The notes: generated by a model not told the origin, from the sequence alone. Positions 1-6,935 are shown, counted from the stretch's first letter. The stretch is 10,641 bases of DNA from an uncultured Actinomycetes bacterium (GCA_903921405.1 CAIXPV010000014.1:1-10641); one strand, 5' to 3'. Numbers and translations are program-made.

Positions 1-743
1 GATTGCCGGTTAGCTAAATTCTTACGATGCATGTATCCAATGACAATTAATATAACTGTTGCGATGCATTTAGCTATGACCACATAAGCGTATGCAGATG
101 TCCATGCTTGCTTAAAATCTAAGCGTGCCCATGCGTTAATAGCACCACTTGCAACAACGGCGATAACTGCCCATAACGCTAACTGGCTAAAGCGCGGTAC
201 CGCGATGGGGCGATCCTCAGGATCGAGCAAAGCTATCGAGATGATTCCGCCAACCCACAGGGCTAATCCGACAACGTGAATTACTAATGAACCTATCGCT
301 AGACCATGCGACCCGCTTGAGGCTGCATGGCTTTGAAAAATTGGTGCTACTAAACCAATGATTGAAAGGATTAAGAGAAATACGGTGGCCAGAATACGTT
401 GAATTCGAAATGCAAGAAACGCCACAGCGAGGGCAACAAGAACTTCAAAAAATAGATACTGGCCGAGCGTAACTTGTGTAATGAAAGAGCGTAAAACCGT
501 TGCATCAACGGCGACTGAAAGTGACTGTCCCAAGATATTTGCAAGTGTAAAGATTATGACGCCGATGGTTCCAACTGCCCAAGTAAGCGCCGAACCCCAC
601 AGCAAGCGCTTGAGTTTGATAGATGAAGTTGAGAGCTTTCCTTCATGATCTAGGAGCAAGAAGCCCATTGAAAGTAGCGTGCCAATTGTTGCAAAACTTC
701 CAATCAGCGACAGGTACTTAAATATTGTCGAAAAGGCTGTCAT
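1..743 (-). CDS. copD: CopD-family copper resistance membrane protein, 3' end outside window
   Basis: The reading frame opens with ATG at 743 and stays open to the window edge, giving 247 visible residues. The product is very hydrophobic, with about six or more membrane segments, and carries the CopD signature: SHAASSGSH followed by an H-x5-LALWVGG helix, with His at about residues 139, 146 and 156. CopD proteins sit in the inner membrane and are thought to move copper between periplasm and cytoplasm together with CopC. The start overlaps the stop of the upstream copC-like gene by four bases (ATGA), so the two are translationally coupled. In many actinobacteria this domain is fused to a CtaG cytochrome oxidase assembly domain; the visible end (a basic HRKNLANR stretch after a helix) is compatible with that, but the fusion cannot be seen here. 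Family assignment is firm; exact substrate is inferred. Confidence 0.8.
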   Translation of the reverse strand, partial: MTAFSTIFKYLSLIGSFATIGTLLSMGFLLLDHEGKLSTSSIKLKRLLWGSALTWAVGTIGVIIFTLANILGQSLSVAVDATVLRSFITQVTLGQYLFFEVLVALAVAFLAFRIQRILATVFLLILSIIGLVAPIFQSHAASSGSHGLAIGSLVIHVVGLALWVGGIISIALLDPEDRPIAVPRFSQLALWAVIAVVASGAINAWARLDFKQAWTSAYAYVVIAKCIATVILIVIGYMHRKNLANRQ

Positions 744-1261
744 CGATCCCTAAATAGCTTTCGCGCATACAGTGAAAGTCCGATGAGAACAAAGAATGCG
801 ACTATAAGAATAAAAATAATAAATACATTAGTGCCCCAACTGCTACTTGCCGGAGTTTGTGATTGCGTTGGAGTTGGCGTTGGGTCACTGGGAGAAATCA
901 CACTGGGTGCTGAATAACTAAAAGTGAAAGAGCCCTCTAATGGAACATCGCCTTCAGAATATAAAAGATAGCTGACTCGATAAATTCCGGTTTCCGTTAA
1001 AGCACTTAACCCAACCGATGCACTCACTCCATCGACCATGATGGTTCCATCGTCAACGCGAGTACCTGCTGGATCGGTAACTGTTAACTCGTTTGCATCT
1101 GGCAACAGTGGAAGCTGTGTGGTGAGAGTTACCGAACTAGGCGCAGTTGTAAGAGTTGATCCGCTGATAGGCATCGTCGTAATTAATGAGTTGGCAGTTG
1201 CACTGCCCATGCCTAGATATGAAAAAACTATAAGAAAGGCCGTGATTAGCTTTATTTTCAA
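740..1261 (-). CDS. CopC-like periplasmic protein, membrane-anchored, lacking copper ligands
   Basis: This 173-residue protein has a signal peptide (residues 1-23, cleavage likely after ATA), a CopC-type beta domain (24-118, with DPAGTRV, then GIYRVSYLLYSEGD and GSFTFSY), a Pro/Thr/Ser linker (119-141) and a C-terminal membrane helix (about 146-166) followed by RKLFRDR. CopC proteins bind Cu(II) in the periplasm and hand it to CopD, whose gene follows with a 4-base overlap. The canonical first mature residue His is replaced here by Asn24, and the DGHP loop is replaced by 103-EGDVP-107. There is no His or Cys anywhere in the protein, so it should not bind copper in the usual way. The start is TTG at 1261, chosen because a strong AGGAGGGG lies six bases upstream and the signal peptide begins there. 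Family call is confident; a copper role is doubtful. Confidence 0.85.
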   Translation of the reverse strand: MKIKLITAFLIVFSYLGMGSATANSLITTMPISGSTLTTAPSSVTLTTQLPLLPDANELTVTDPAGTRVDDGTIMVDGVSASVGLSALTETGIYRVSYLLYSEGDVPLEGSFTFSYSAPSVISPSDPTPTPTQSQTPASSSWGTNVFIIFILIVAFFVLIGLSLYARKLFRDR

Positions 1262-1267
1262 CGAAAA

Positions 1268-1275
1268 CCCCTCCT
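1268..1275 (-). promoter_or_regulatory. Strong Shine-Dalgarno fixing the TTG start of the CopC-like gene
   Basis: On the minus strand AGGAGGGG lies six bases before TTG at 1261-1259. No ATG in the frame lies between it and the signal peptide, and the next in-frame Met is inside the signal peptide (residue 18), so this site supports the unusual TTG start. Confidence 0.75.
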
Positions 1276-1288
1276 GCGATAGCCCCGA

Positions 1289-1318
1289 TTCGCACCTATC
1301 GTCTCACTTCTTTAGACT
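1289..1318 (+). promoter_or_regulatory. Possible promoter of the FmdB-like gene
   Basis: TTCGCA (1289-1294, 4/6 match to the -35 consensus) and TAGACT (1313-1318, 4/6 match to the -10 consensus) are 18 bases apart. Transcription would start near 1325, giving a leader of about 40 bases. The same TAGACT -10 sequence is used in the predicted promoter at 3956-3984. This is inference from motif matches only. Confidence 0.35.
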
Positions 1319-1325
1319 TGGCATC

Positions 1326-1341
1326 TACCCCCGCGAGGGTG
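1326..1341. promoter_or_regulatory. Imperfect GC-rich dyad resembling a CsoR-type operator
   Basis: TACCC (1326-1330) and GGGTG (1337-1341) form an imperfect inverted repeat with a six-base centre, in the 105-base divergent gap between the CopC-like and FmdB-like genes. Copper-sensing CsoR repressors bind TACCC-n-GGGTA-like dyads, so a copper-responsive site is conceivable. No regulator gene is present in the window and the match is short, so this is tentative. Confidence 0.25.
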
Positions 1342-1366
1342 CAATTCGCCTCAGATTGGAGCTCAG

Positions 1367-1606
1367 ATGCCTACGTACCAATATGCATGTAATACCTGTG
1401 CCCATGAGTTTGAGGCCTTCCAATCCTTCTCAGATGATTCGTTGACTCACTGCCCAGAATGCCAAGGAGATATCCGAAAGGTCTACACCGCAGTAGGTGT
1501 GGTCTTTAAAGGTTCAGGGTTTTATAAAACAGATTCAGTGGCAAAGAAAACTACAACTACACCCACAGCGCCGGCTCCAACGACCCCAGCGCCTAAAACC
1601 GATTAA
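1367..1606 (+). CDS. FmdB-family zinc-ribbon regulatory protein
   Basis: This 79-residue protein starts MPTYQYAC and has the FmdB/CxxC_CxxC zinc ribbon: Cys8-x2-Cys11 and Cys29-x2-Cys32, followed by the typical GVVFKGSGFYKTD segment at about residues 48-60. The family is small, cytoplasmic and poorly understood; it was named from a putative regulator of formamidase and amidase genes, so a nucleic-acid or protein-binding role is assumed. The C-terminal ~20 residues are a low-complexity Lys/Thr/Pro/Ala tail, common in actinobacterial members. A GGAG motif lies a few bases before ATG. The gene is divergent from the CopC-like gene, and its stop overlaps the stop of the small minus-strand ORF at 1603. 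The family call is secure; the physiological role is unknown. Confidence 0.88.
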   Translation: MPTYQYACNTCAHEFEAFQSFSDDSLTHCPECQGDIRKVYTAVGVVFKGSGFYKTDSVAKKTTTTPTAPAPTTPAPKTD

Positions 1607-1719
1607 TCCTCGTGATGTGGCGGTTTATCTGACTTAATTTCTTCATCACGCCGAGCTTGTTCGGCAGCTGCCTCAGGGTCGATCTCATCTGAAGTAACTG
1701 TAGGAAAGAGATCGCTCAT
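1603..1719 (-). CDS. Small acidic 38-residue protein, putative, leaderless start
   Basis: The ORF begins ATG at 1719 and ends TAA at 1603, encoding 38 residues: MSDLFPTVTSDEIDP, then an Ala/Glu/Arg-rich helical middle (EAAAEQARRDEEIK) and an SDKPPHHED tail. It is strongly acidic, has no Cys and no hydrophobic segment, so it is likely cytoplasmic. There is no Shine-Dalgarno, but TAGAAT (a good -10) sits exactly six bases before the ATG, so the transcript would begin at or next to the start codon, as in the leaderless mRNAs common in actinobacteria. It fills the gap between the FmdB-like gene (4-base stop-to-stop overlap) and the MMPL gene. I do not recognise the family. Its short length leaves a real chance that it is spurious, although the promoter placement argues for it. 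Confidence 0.5.
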   Translation of the reverse strand: MSDLFPTVTSDEIDPEAAAEQARRDEEIKSDKPPHHED

Positions 1720-1724
1720 ATGAT
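1719..1724 (+). promoter_or_regulatory. Possible -10 element of the MMPL gene
   Basis: TATGAT matches the -10 consensus at five of six positions and lies 35 bases before the GTG start. It would place the start of transcription near 1731, leaving a short leader that contains the Shine-Dalgarno AAGGAAG at 1741-1747. No good -35 is visible. It overlaps the start codon of the 38-residue ORF. Confidence 0.35.
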
Positions 1725-1725
1725 T

Positions 1726-1731
1726 ATTCTA
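1726..1731 (-). promoter_or_regulatory. -10 element for leaderless transcription of the 38-residue ORF
   Basis: On the minus strand TAGAAT (5/6 match to TATAAT) stands six bases before ATG at 1719, the spacing expected when transcription starts at the first base of the start codon. The -35 region (about 1749-1754) is weak. Confidence 0.4.
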
Positions 1732-1753
1732 GTGCTAGAAAAGGAAGTACGTC

Positions 1754-3859
1754 GTGTTTGAGAATTTAGGCAAGTTCATTGTTCGTCACAGCAAGGTTGT
1801 GCTCCTAGCATTCGTAGTAGCAACTCTGGTCGCCGGGGCGGTTGGATCTCTAGTCTTTGGAAAGCTCGATAGCGGTGGGTACTCAGATAAGAACAGTGAG
1901 TCTGCACAAGCAACTGAATACATCATTAAGAAGTTTAAAGTCCAGGAGCCGATAGTCACTTTAGTAGTCGACTCCACAACGAGTGTCGATGATGCCCAGG
2001 TTGCATTAAAAGCGGCTGCACTTGAAAAAGAGATTCGCGCCGTCAAAGGTGTTTCAAAGACTTACTCCTATTGGTCAACTGGTGGCGCACCAACAATGCG
2101 ATCAACCGATGGAAAAGCCGGTTTCATCCTTGTCTATGCCGACTTAAAGGCCGATGACTGGAGCGGTTTCGAATCTCTGGGAGAACGGATTCAATCACGC
2201 TTTGATGGTACCTACCAAGGTCTAGATGTATATGCAGGTGGTGCTGGCGTTATTACACACGCCATCAATCACAAAATTGAAAAAGATTTGCTCCTCGCAG
2301 AATCGATTGCAATTCCCCTGACATTTCTCTTGTTGCTCTTTGTCTTTGGTGCCATGGTCGCTTCTGCGATGCCGCTTTTCGTTGGAGTAAGCGCAATTTT
2401 GGGCTCATTCCTGCTTATATATTTATTAACACAGTTTACGAGTGTGAGTGTTTTTGCCTTAAACCTTATTACCGGCCTTGGGTTAGGTCTAGGAATCGAT
2501 TATGCGCTGCTGATGGTCAATCGTTTTCGTGAAGAGCTTCACCATGGAAAATCCGTTGAAGATTCGGTAATTACTACGGTAGCAACCGCTGGTAAGACCG
2601 TGTTTTATTCTGGTCTTACAGTCTTTGTAACCATGGCCTCACTCCTGTTTTTTCCACTCAACTTCTTGAAATCCTTCGGTTATGCAGGCATAGCGGTGAT
2701 TTCATTGGCAATTGTTGGCGCAGTGATTGCACTTCCTGCACTCCTTGCACTGCTTGGTGAAAAAGTTGATAAAGGTGTTGTGCGAAAGAGTGCGATTACT
2801 CCCAAAGAGGATGGTCGCTGGGCTCAGACTGCTCGAACCGTTATGCGCCGTCCGATTCCAGTTGTTATCGCCGCAGTTACTGTCTTGGCGATCATGGCGC
2901 TTCCAGTACTCAATATTGGCTTTGCCCAGATTGATTCGCGTGTTTTACCGGCAAGTGATCGTGCCGCAATTTCCTCACACATCATTGAGTCCCGCTTTGA
3001 TGGGCTAGTAGGAAGTCCAATAGAAGTTGTAGTGCCAAATGGTGTTGGACAAGAAAGTGAAATCTCCGCATTTCTTAATCAAGTAAAAAATGTAGATGGC
3101 GTAGTACGCGTTGGCACATTTGAAACTTATGGTAAAGATATTCGAGTGCAAGTAATTTCATCTGTTGCATCTCGCACTACTGCATCAGAGAAAGTAATTC
3201 ACGAGATTCGTGCATTAGATAAACCCGCTCGAACCCTCATTGGTGGCTCAGCGGCCGACTTCACAGATTCACAAGATGGTATTGCCGGCAAACTTCCATT
3301 TGCGTTGGGATGGATTGCACTCACTGTCTTGATTTTGATCTTTGTATTTACTGGCTCGATCATCCTGCCGCTTAAGGCGATAATCCTCAACGGCCTGTCC
3401 TTATGCGCAACATTAGGCGCAATTACATGGATATTTATCGACGGCCATTTGAAGTGGCTAGTCGGTGATTTCACAGTCACCGGGACTTTAGATACAGGAT
3501 CTGTAATCCTGGTTGCCGTAGTTGTTTTTGGTTTATCAATGGACTACGAACTATTTCTGCTCTCTCGCATTCGTGAAGAACACCTAAGCGGTAAAACTAA
3601 TATTGAATCCGTAGCAGTTGGTTTACAACGTTCGGCCCGCATCATTACCGCAGCTGCTCTTTTATTAGCGGTGGTCTTTGCTACCTTTATGACTAGCGGT
3701 GTGACTTCAATTAAGATGCTTGGTTTTGGAGTTTCACTTGCTGTGTTGCTCGATGCAACATTGGTCCGCGCACTGTTAGTGCCAGCACTTATGCGTTTAT
3801 TTGGTGAACGCAATTGGTGGGCACCGCACTGGATGCAACGTTTTACTTTAAAACACTAA
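1754..3859 (+). CDS. MMPL/RND-family membrane exporter
   Basis: The 701-residue product has the complete MMPL layout: a first membrane helix (about 15-36), a first periplasmic domain (40-180), a bundle of five helices (about 183-340), a helix at about 367-389, a second periplasmic domain (390-510) and a final five-helix bundle (515-695). The two halves are related, each with the acidic motif of the fourth helix of its bundle: GIDYALLMVNRFREE with Asp249, and GLSMDYELFLLSRIREE with Asp597, which carry protons in this superfamily. Members export lipids, siderophores or drugs across the cytoplasmic membrane; the substrate here is unknown. Length is typical for the short actinobacterial YdfJ-like group. 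The GTG start is supported by AAGGAAG (1741-1747) six bases upstream. It appears to be a single-gene unit, followed one base later by a tRNA on the other strand. Confidence 0.92.
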   Translation: MFENLGKFIVRHSKVVLLAFVVATLVAGAVGSLVFGKLDSGGYSDKNSESAQATEYIIKKFKVQEPIVTLVVDSTTSVDDAQVALKAAALEKEIRAVKGVSKTYSYWSTGGAPTMRSTDGKAGFILVYADLKADDWSGFESLGERIQSRFDGTYQGLDVYAGGAGVITHAINHKIEKDLLLAESIAIPLTFLLLLFVFGAMVASAMPLFVGVSAILGSFLLIYLLTQFTSVSVFALNLITGLGLGLGIDYALLMVNRFREELHHGKSVEDSVITTVATAGKTVFYSGLTVFVTMASLLFFPLNFLKSFGYAGIAVISLAIVGAVIALPALLALLGEKVDKGVVRKSAITPKEDGRWAQTARTVMRRPIPVVIAAVTVLAIMALPVLNIGFAQIDSRVLPASDRAAISSHIIESRFDGLVGSPIEVVVPNGVGQESEISAFLNQVKNVDGVVRVGTFETYGKDIRVQVISSVASRTTASEKVIHEIRALDKPARTLIGGSAADFTDSQDGIAGKLPFALGWIALTVLILIFVFTGSIILPLKAIILNGLSLCATLGAITWIFIDGHLKWLVGDFTVTGTLDTGSVILVAVVVFGLSMDYELFLLSRIREEHLSGKTNIESVAVGLQRSARIITAAALLLAVVFATFMTSGVTSIKMLGFGVSLAVLLDATLVRALLVPALMRLFGERNWWAPHWMQRFTLKH

Positions 3860-3860
3860 G

Positions 3861-3933
3861 TGTCCCCGGCGGGAGTTGAACCTGCGACCTACCGCTTAGG
3901 AGGCGGTTGCTCTATCCACTGAGCTACGGGGAC
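3861..3933 (-). tRNA. tRNA-Arg (anticodon CCU)
   Basis: Read on the minus strand the 73 bases fold as a full cloverleaf: acceptor GTCCCCG/CGGGGAC with discriminator A, D stem GCTC/GAGC, anticodon stem ACCGC/GCGGT with loop CTCCTAA (anticodon CCT, decoding AGG), variable AGGTC and T arm GCAGG-TTCAACT-CCCGC. The CCA end is not encoded. The T stem has one A-C mismatch (51-63). The 3' end lies one base from the stop of the MMPL gene on the opposite strand, so read-through of that gene would run antisense to the tRNA. Confidence 0.95.
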
Positions 3934-3955
3934 TTGCTGGATATCGAGGGCAATC

Positions 3956-3984
3956 TTGTCATGGATTAAAGCCAGGGTTAGACT
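3956..3984 (+). promoter_or_regulatory. Predicted promoter of the three-gene redox operon
   Basis: TTGTCA (3956-3961, 5/6 match to TTGACA) and TAGACT (3979-3984, 4/6 match to TATAAT) are separated by exactly 17 bases. Transcription would begin near 3991, giving a leader of about 40 bases before the ATG at 4031. It lies between the tRNA gene and the operon, where a promoter is required. Confidence 0.55.
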
Positions 3985-4017
3985 CAATAATCTAACGAAA
4001 AGGATGTTATTTCCTCA

Positions 4018-4024
4018 TGAGAGG
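4018..4024 (+). promoter_or_regulatory. Shine-Dalgarno fixing the start at 4031
   Basis: TGAGAGG ends six bases before ATG at 4031. The frame is open further upstream (TTG 3956, ATG 4004), but neither upstream codon has a well-spaced ribosome site, TTG 3956 falls in the predicted promoter, and the Rossmann strand begins directly at the 4031 Met. Confidence 0.6.
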
Positions 4025-4030
4025 CCACCA

Positions 4031-5257
4031 ATGAAAGCGCTAGTTATAGGCGCGGGCGGAGTTGGCGCAGCAATCGTCAATATCGCCTCACGCAAAAGCT
4101 TTATTACATCAATGGTGGTTGCTGATCGAGCCTTGCCTCGAGCCGAAGCTGCAGTTGCGCGAGTTAAAGATGCTCGCTTTGCTGCCGCTGAAGTAAATGC
4201 TGCAGAGCTCGAAGATTTACGTGCGCTAATCCGAAAAGTGAAGCCAGATGTCGTGGTCAATGCCGTGGATCCACGTTTTGTTATGCCGATTTTTCTTGCC
4301 TGTGAAATTGAAAATACCAATTACATCGATATGGCAATGTCACTTTCACGTCCGCACCCTCATTACCCAAATACTGAAACTGGCGTAAAACTAGGAGATG
4401 AACAGTTTGCGCGCGATTGGAACTGGAAAGAGCGCGATATTTTCGCCTTAGTTGGTATGGGAATCGAACCGGGCATGAGCGATGTATTTGCCCGTTATGC
4501 ATCAGATCATCTCTTTAGCCGTTTAGATTCAATCACAATCATGGATGGTTCTAATTTAACTGTAGAGGGCTACGAATTCGCGCCATCATTTTCAATCTGG
4601 ACAACGATTGAAGAGTGTTTGAATCCACCGTTAGTTTGGGAAGATGGTCGCGGTTGGTTTACAACAGAGCCTTTTAGTGAAATTGAAACCTTTGATTTCC
4701 CTGAAGGTATTGGACCAGTTGAGTGTGTGAATGTAGAACATGAAGAAGTTGTTTTGATTCCTCAAAAAGTCGATGCAAAGAAAGTTAACTTCAAGTATGG
4801 CCTCGGCGCTCAGTTCATCACAACGTTGAAGACAATTCACATGTTAGGTATGGATCGCAAAGACCATGTTGATGTTCAAGGAATTTCAGTTTCACCGCGT
4901 GATTTACTTGCCGCATCATTGCCAGATCCTGCAACCCTTGGTTCACGTATGAAAGGTAAAACATGTGCTGGTGCTTTAGTAAAGGGCCTCAATAAAGAGG
5001 GTCAACCCTATGCATGTTATTTATATAACGTCGTTGATAATGAATGGTCCATGCAGCACTACGGAGATCAAGCAGTTGTGTGGCAGACAGCAGTTAATCC
5101 AGTTGTAGCAATGGAGCTCATACATAATGGAACCTGGAAACCTGAAGGCGTTGCAGGCCCTGAATGGTTTGATGCAAAGCCATTTTTAGATTTACTTGAT
5201 TCATATGGAACCGAATGGAAAATCCGCGACGAGGATCCAACTGGAATCGTCGTTTAA
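4031..5257 (+). CDS. Saccharopine dehydrogenase-like NAD(P)-dependent oxidoreductase
   Basis: The 408-residue product begins directly with a Rossmann fold, MKALVIGAGGVGAA (GxGGVG at residues 7-12), and contains the family's signatures VVNAVDPRFV, NYIDMAMS and GIEPGMSDVFARYA (about 140-153), the last typical of LYS9/COG1748 enzymes. Relatives include saccharopine reductase, lysine 6-dehydrogenase and carboxynorspermidine synthase, all forming or cleaving a secondary amine or imine on an amino acid using NAD(P)H. Length matches these single-domain enzymes. No signal peptide is present, so it is cytoplasmic. Its stop TAA is followed at once by the ATG of the flavoenzyme gene, implying co-translation. 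The precise substrate cannot be assigned: no other lysine or polyamine gene is in view, and the neighbours are a ChoD-like flavoenzyme and a short-chain dehydrogenase. Confidence 0.85.
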   Translation: MKALVIGAGGVGAAIVNIASRKSFITSMVVADRALPRAEAAVARVKDARFAAAEVNAAELEDLRALIRKVKPDVVVNAVDPRFVMPIFLACEIENTNYIDMAMSLSRPHPHYPNTETGVKLGDEQFARDWNWKERDIFALVGMGIEPGMSDVFARYASDHLFSRLDSITIMDGSNLTVEGYEFAPSFSIWTTIEECLNPPLVWEDGRGWFTTEPFSEIETFDFPEGIGPVECVNVEHEEVVLIPQKVDAKKVNFKYGLGAQFITTLKTIHMLGMDRKDHVDVQGISVSPRDLLAASLPDPATLGSRMKGKTCAGALVKGLNKEGQPYACYLYNVVDNEWSMQHYGDQAVVWQTAVNPVVAMELIHNGTWKPEGVAGPEWFDAKPFLDLLDSYGTEWKIRDEDPTGIVV

Positions 5258-6928
5258 ATGAAGAGAGAGTTCGACGTAGTCATAATCGGATCAGGATTTG
5301 GTGGCTCAGTCTCTGCGCTTCGACTGCGCGAGAAGGGTTATAGCGTGGCTGTCCTAGAGGCTGGGCGGCGTTTTAGCGATAAAGATTTCCCAAAGACCTC
5401 TTGGCGACTGCGTAAATTTCTCTTTGCTCCGGGTATTGGTTGCTATGGAATCCAACGTATACATGTGCTGCCCGATGTGTTGATTTTGGCCGGCGCTGGA
5501 GTCGGAGGTGGCTCACTGGTCTATGCAAATACTTTGTATCAGCCAGGTGATGAGTACTTTAACGATCAACAATGGGCAGGTATTACTGATTGGAAAGCAG
5601 AGCTGGAGCCTTGGTATGACCAGGCACGGCGGATGTTAGGCGTAATAGAAAATCCATATTTTTCACCAAGTGATCAAGCGATGAAAGATGTTGCCGATGA
5701 AATGGGTGTGGGGCATACGTTCCAAATGGCGCCTGTCGGAATATTTTTTGGCGATGGTAAAGGTGTGAAATCAGAGGATCCGTTCTTTGGTGGCGTGGGG
5801 CCAGCACGCAGTGGCTGCCAGCAATGTGGGGCCTGCATGACGGGTTGCACGTTCAACGCCAAAAATACCCTGCCAAAGAACTACTTAGGTCTAGCTGAAT
5901 CTGCAGGTGCAAAGGTTTTCCCAATGACAACAGTTAAATCGCTCAAAGAAAATACTGATGGTACGTGGGAAGTCAATGCAGTTAAAACCGATGATCCTTT
6001 TGCAACGAATATTAAGTTTAAAGCCGGTCAAGTAATTGTCGCGGCTGGAACTTTTAATACCCAAAAACTTCTACATTCTATGAAGCGTAAGAATCTTCCA
6101 CAGTTATCGAATCATCTTGGAAAACTTTCGCGCACAAATAGTGAGGCCTTAACTGGTGCAATGATGAAGGACACGACAATAGATTTTAGCCAAGGTAGCG
6201 CAATTACATCGTCGTTCTTTCCTGATGAGCACACTCACATAGAGCCCGTTCGTTATGGCAAGGGCAGTAATTTCATGGGTCTCATGCAGACCATCATGAC
6301 TGATGGGTATGACTCAAAAACTCGGCGTAAGCATTGGTTGAAGCAGTTCATGACTAATCCAGGACTGCTAGGCAAGATTCTCAACGTGCGCCGTTGGAGT
6401 CAGCGCACAGTTATCGCTTTAACCATGCAAAATGTTGATTCATCCGTAACGGTCAGTGGTAAGCGGGGATTATTTGGCTGGCGCTTAACATCAACTAATG
6501 ATCCTTTGAAACCTAATGCAACATATATTCCGGTAGCCAATGAAGTAGTAAAGCGAATCGCTGAAAAACACGGCGGTATCGCTGGAGGCCATATTGGTGA
6601 TCTAGTCGATGCCCCTTTCACTGCTCACTTTGTTGGCGGTTGTGTCATTGGAGATTGTGCAGATAATGGTGTCATCGATCCTTATCATCGCGTTTATAAC
6701 TATCCCACTTTGCATATTGTCGATGGCTCAACCATTACGGCTAACTTAGGTGTCAATCCATCGTTAACAATTACTGCGCAAGCTGAGCGCGCATTATCTC
6801 TTTGGCCCAACAAGGGTGAGGTAGATTTACGTCCGGCCCAGGGCCAGGAATACAAGCGGTTATCGCCAACTGCTCCGCATAACCCTTTTGTTCCACATGG
6901 TGCGATTGGTCAATTAAGAACTAAGTAG
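5258..6928 (+). CDS. choD: GMC-family FAD oxidoreductase, ChoD (cholesterol oxidase)-like
   Basis: The 556-residue protein has an N-terminal FAD-binding GSGFGG (residues 11-16) with the AVLEAGRRF strand ending at Glu35, the GAGVGGGSLVYANT flavin loop, and C-terminal AHFVGG (His457) and NLGVNPS (Asn496, Asn500), where GMC enzymes keep the His/Asn catalytic pair. From memory it aligns along its whole length with mycobacterial ChoD (Rv3409c), sharing GCYGIQRIH, HIEPVRYGKGSN and SLWPNKGE. ChoD is annotated as cholesterol oxidase (3-hydroxysteroid to ketone, FAD-linked), but its true substrate is debated. At 187-197 lies CQQCGACMTGC, a CxxCxxCxxxC pattern that could hold an Fe-S cluster and make this a dehydrogenase. 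There is no signal peptide, so it is cytoplasmic. The ATG directly follows the stop of the upstream gene, with no separate strong ribosome site. Family firm; substrate unknown. Confidence 0.88.
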   Translation: MKREFDVVIIGSGFGGSVSALRLREKGYSVAVLEAGRRFSDKDFPKTSWRLRKFLFAPGIGCYGIQRIHVLPDVLILAGAGVGGGSLVYANTLYQPGDEYFNDQQWAGITDWKAELEPWYDQARRMLGVIENPYFSPSDQAMKDVADEMGVGHTFQMAPVGIFFGDGKGVKSEDPFFGGVGPARSGCQQCGACMTGCTFNAKNTLPKNYLGLAESAGAKVFPMTTVKSLKENTDGTWEVNAVKTDDPFATNIKFKAGQVIVAAGTFNTQKLLHSMKRKNLPQLSNHLGKLSRTNSEALTGAMMKDTTIDFSQGSAITSSFFPDEHTHIEPVRYGKGSNFMGLMQTIMTDGYDSKTRRKHWLKQFMTNPGLLGKILNVRRWSQRTVIALTMQNVDSSVTVSGKRGLFGWRLTSTNDPLKPNATYIPVANEVVKRIAEKHGGIAGGHIGDLVDAPFTAHFVGGCVIGDCADNGVIDPYHRVYNYPTLHIVDGSTITANLGVNPSLTITAQAERALSLWPNKGEVDLRPAQGQEYKRLSPTAPHNPFVPHGAIGQLRTK

Positions 6929-6935
6929 GAGAAAA

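Noticed and set aside
1038..1445. Plus-strand 135-codon ORF across the copC-like gene
   Set aside because: It is a shadow frame of the CopC-like gene and of the fmdB leader, with no recognisable domain or ribosome site.
1561..1606. Thr/Pro/Ala repeat at the FmdB C-terminus as a DNA tandem repeat
   Set aside because: Codons vary and there is no regular unit; it is a low-complexity protein tail common in the family.
3199..3813. Minus-strand ORFs of about 90 codons inside the MMPL gene
   Set aside because: They are shadows of the well-supported exporter frame with no domain features.
3956..4030. Upstream extension of the saccharopine-dehydrogenase-like gene to TTG at 3956
   Set aside because: The extra residues are not part of a Rossmann fold, the TTG lies in a predicted -35 box, and a proper ribosome site precedes ATG at 4031.
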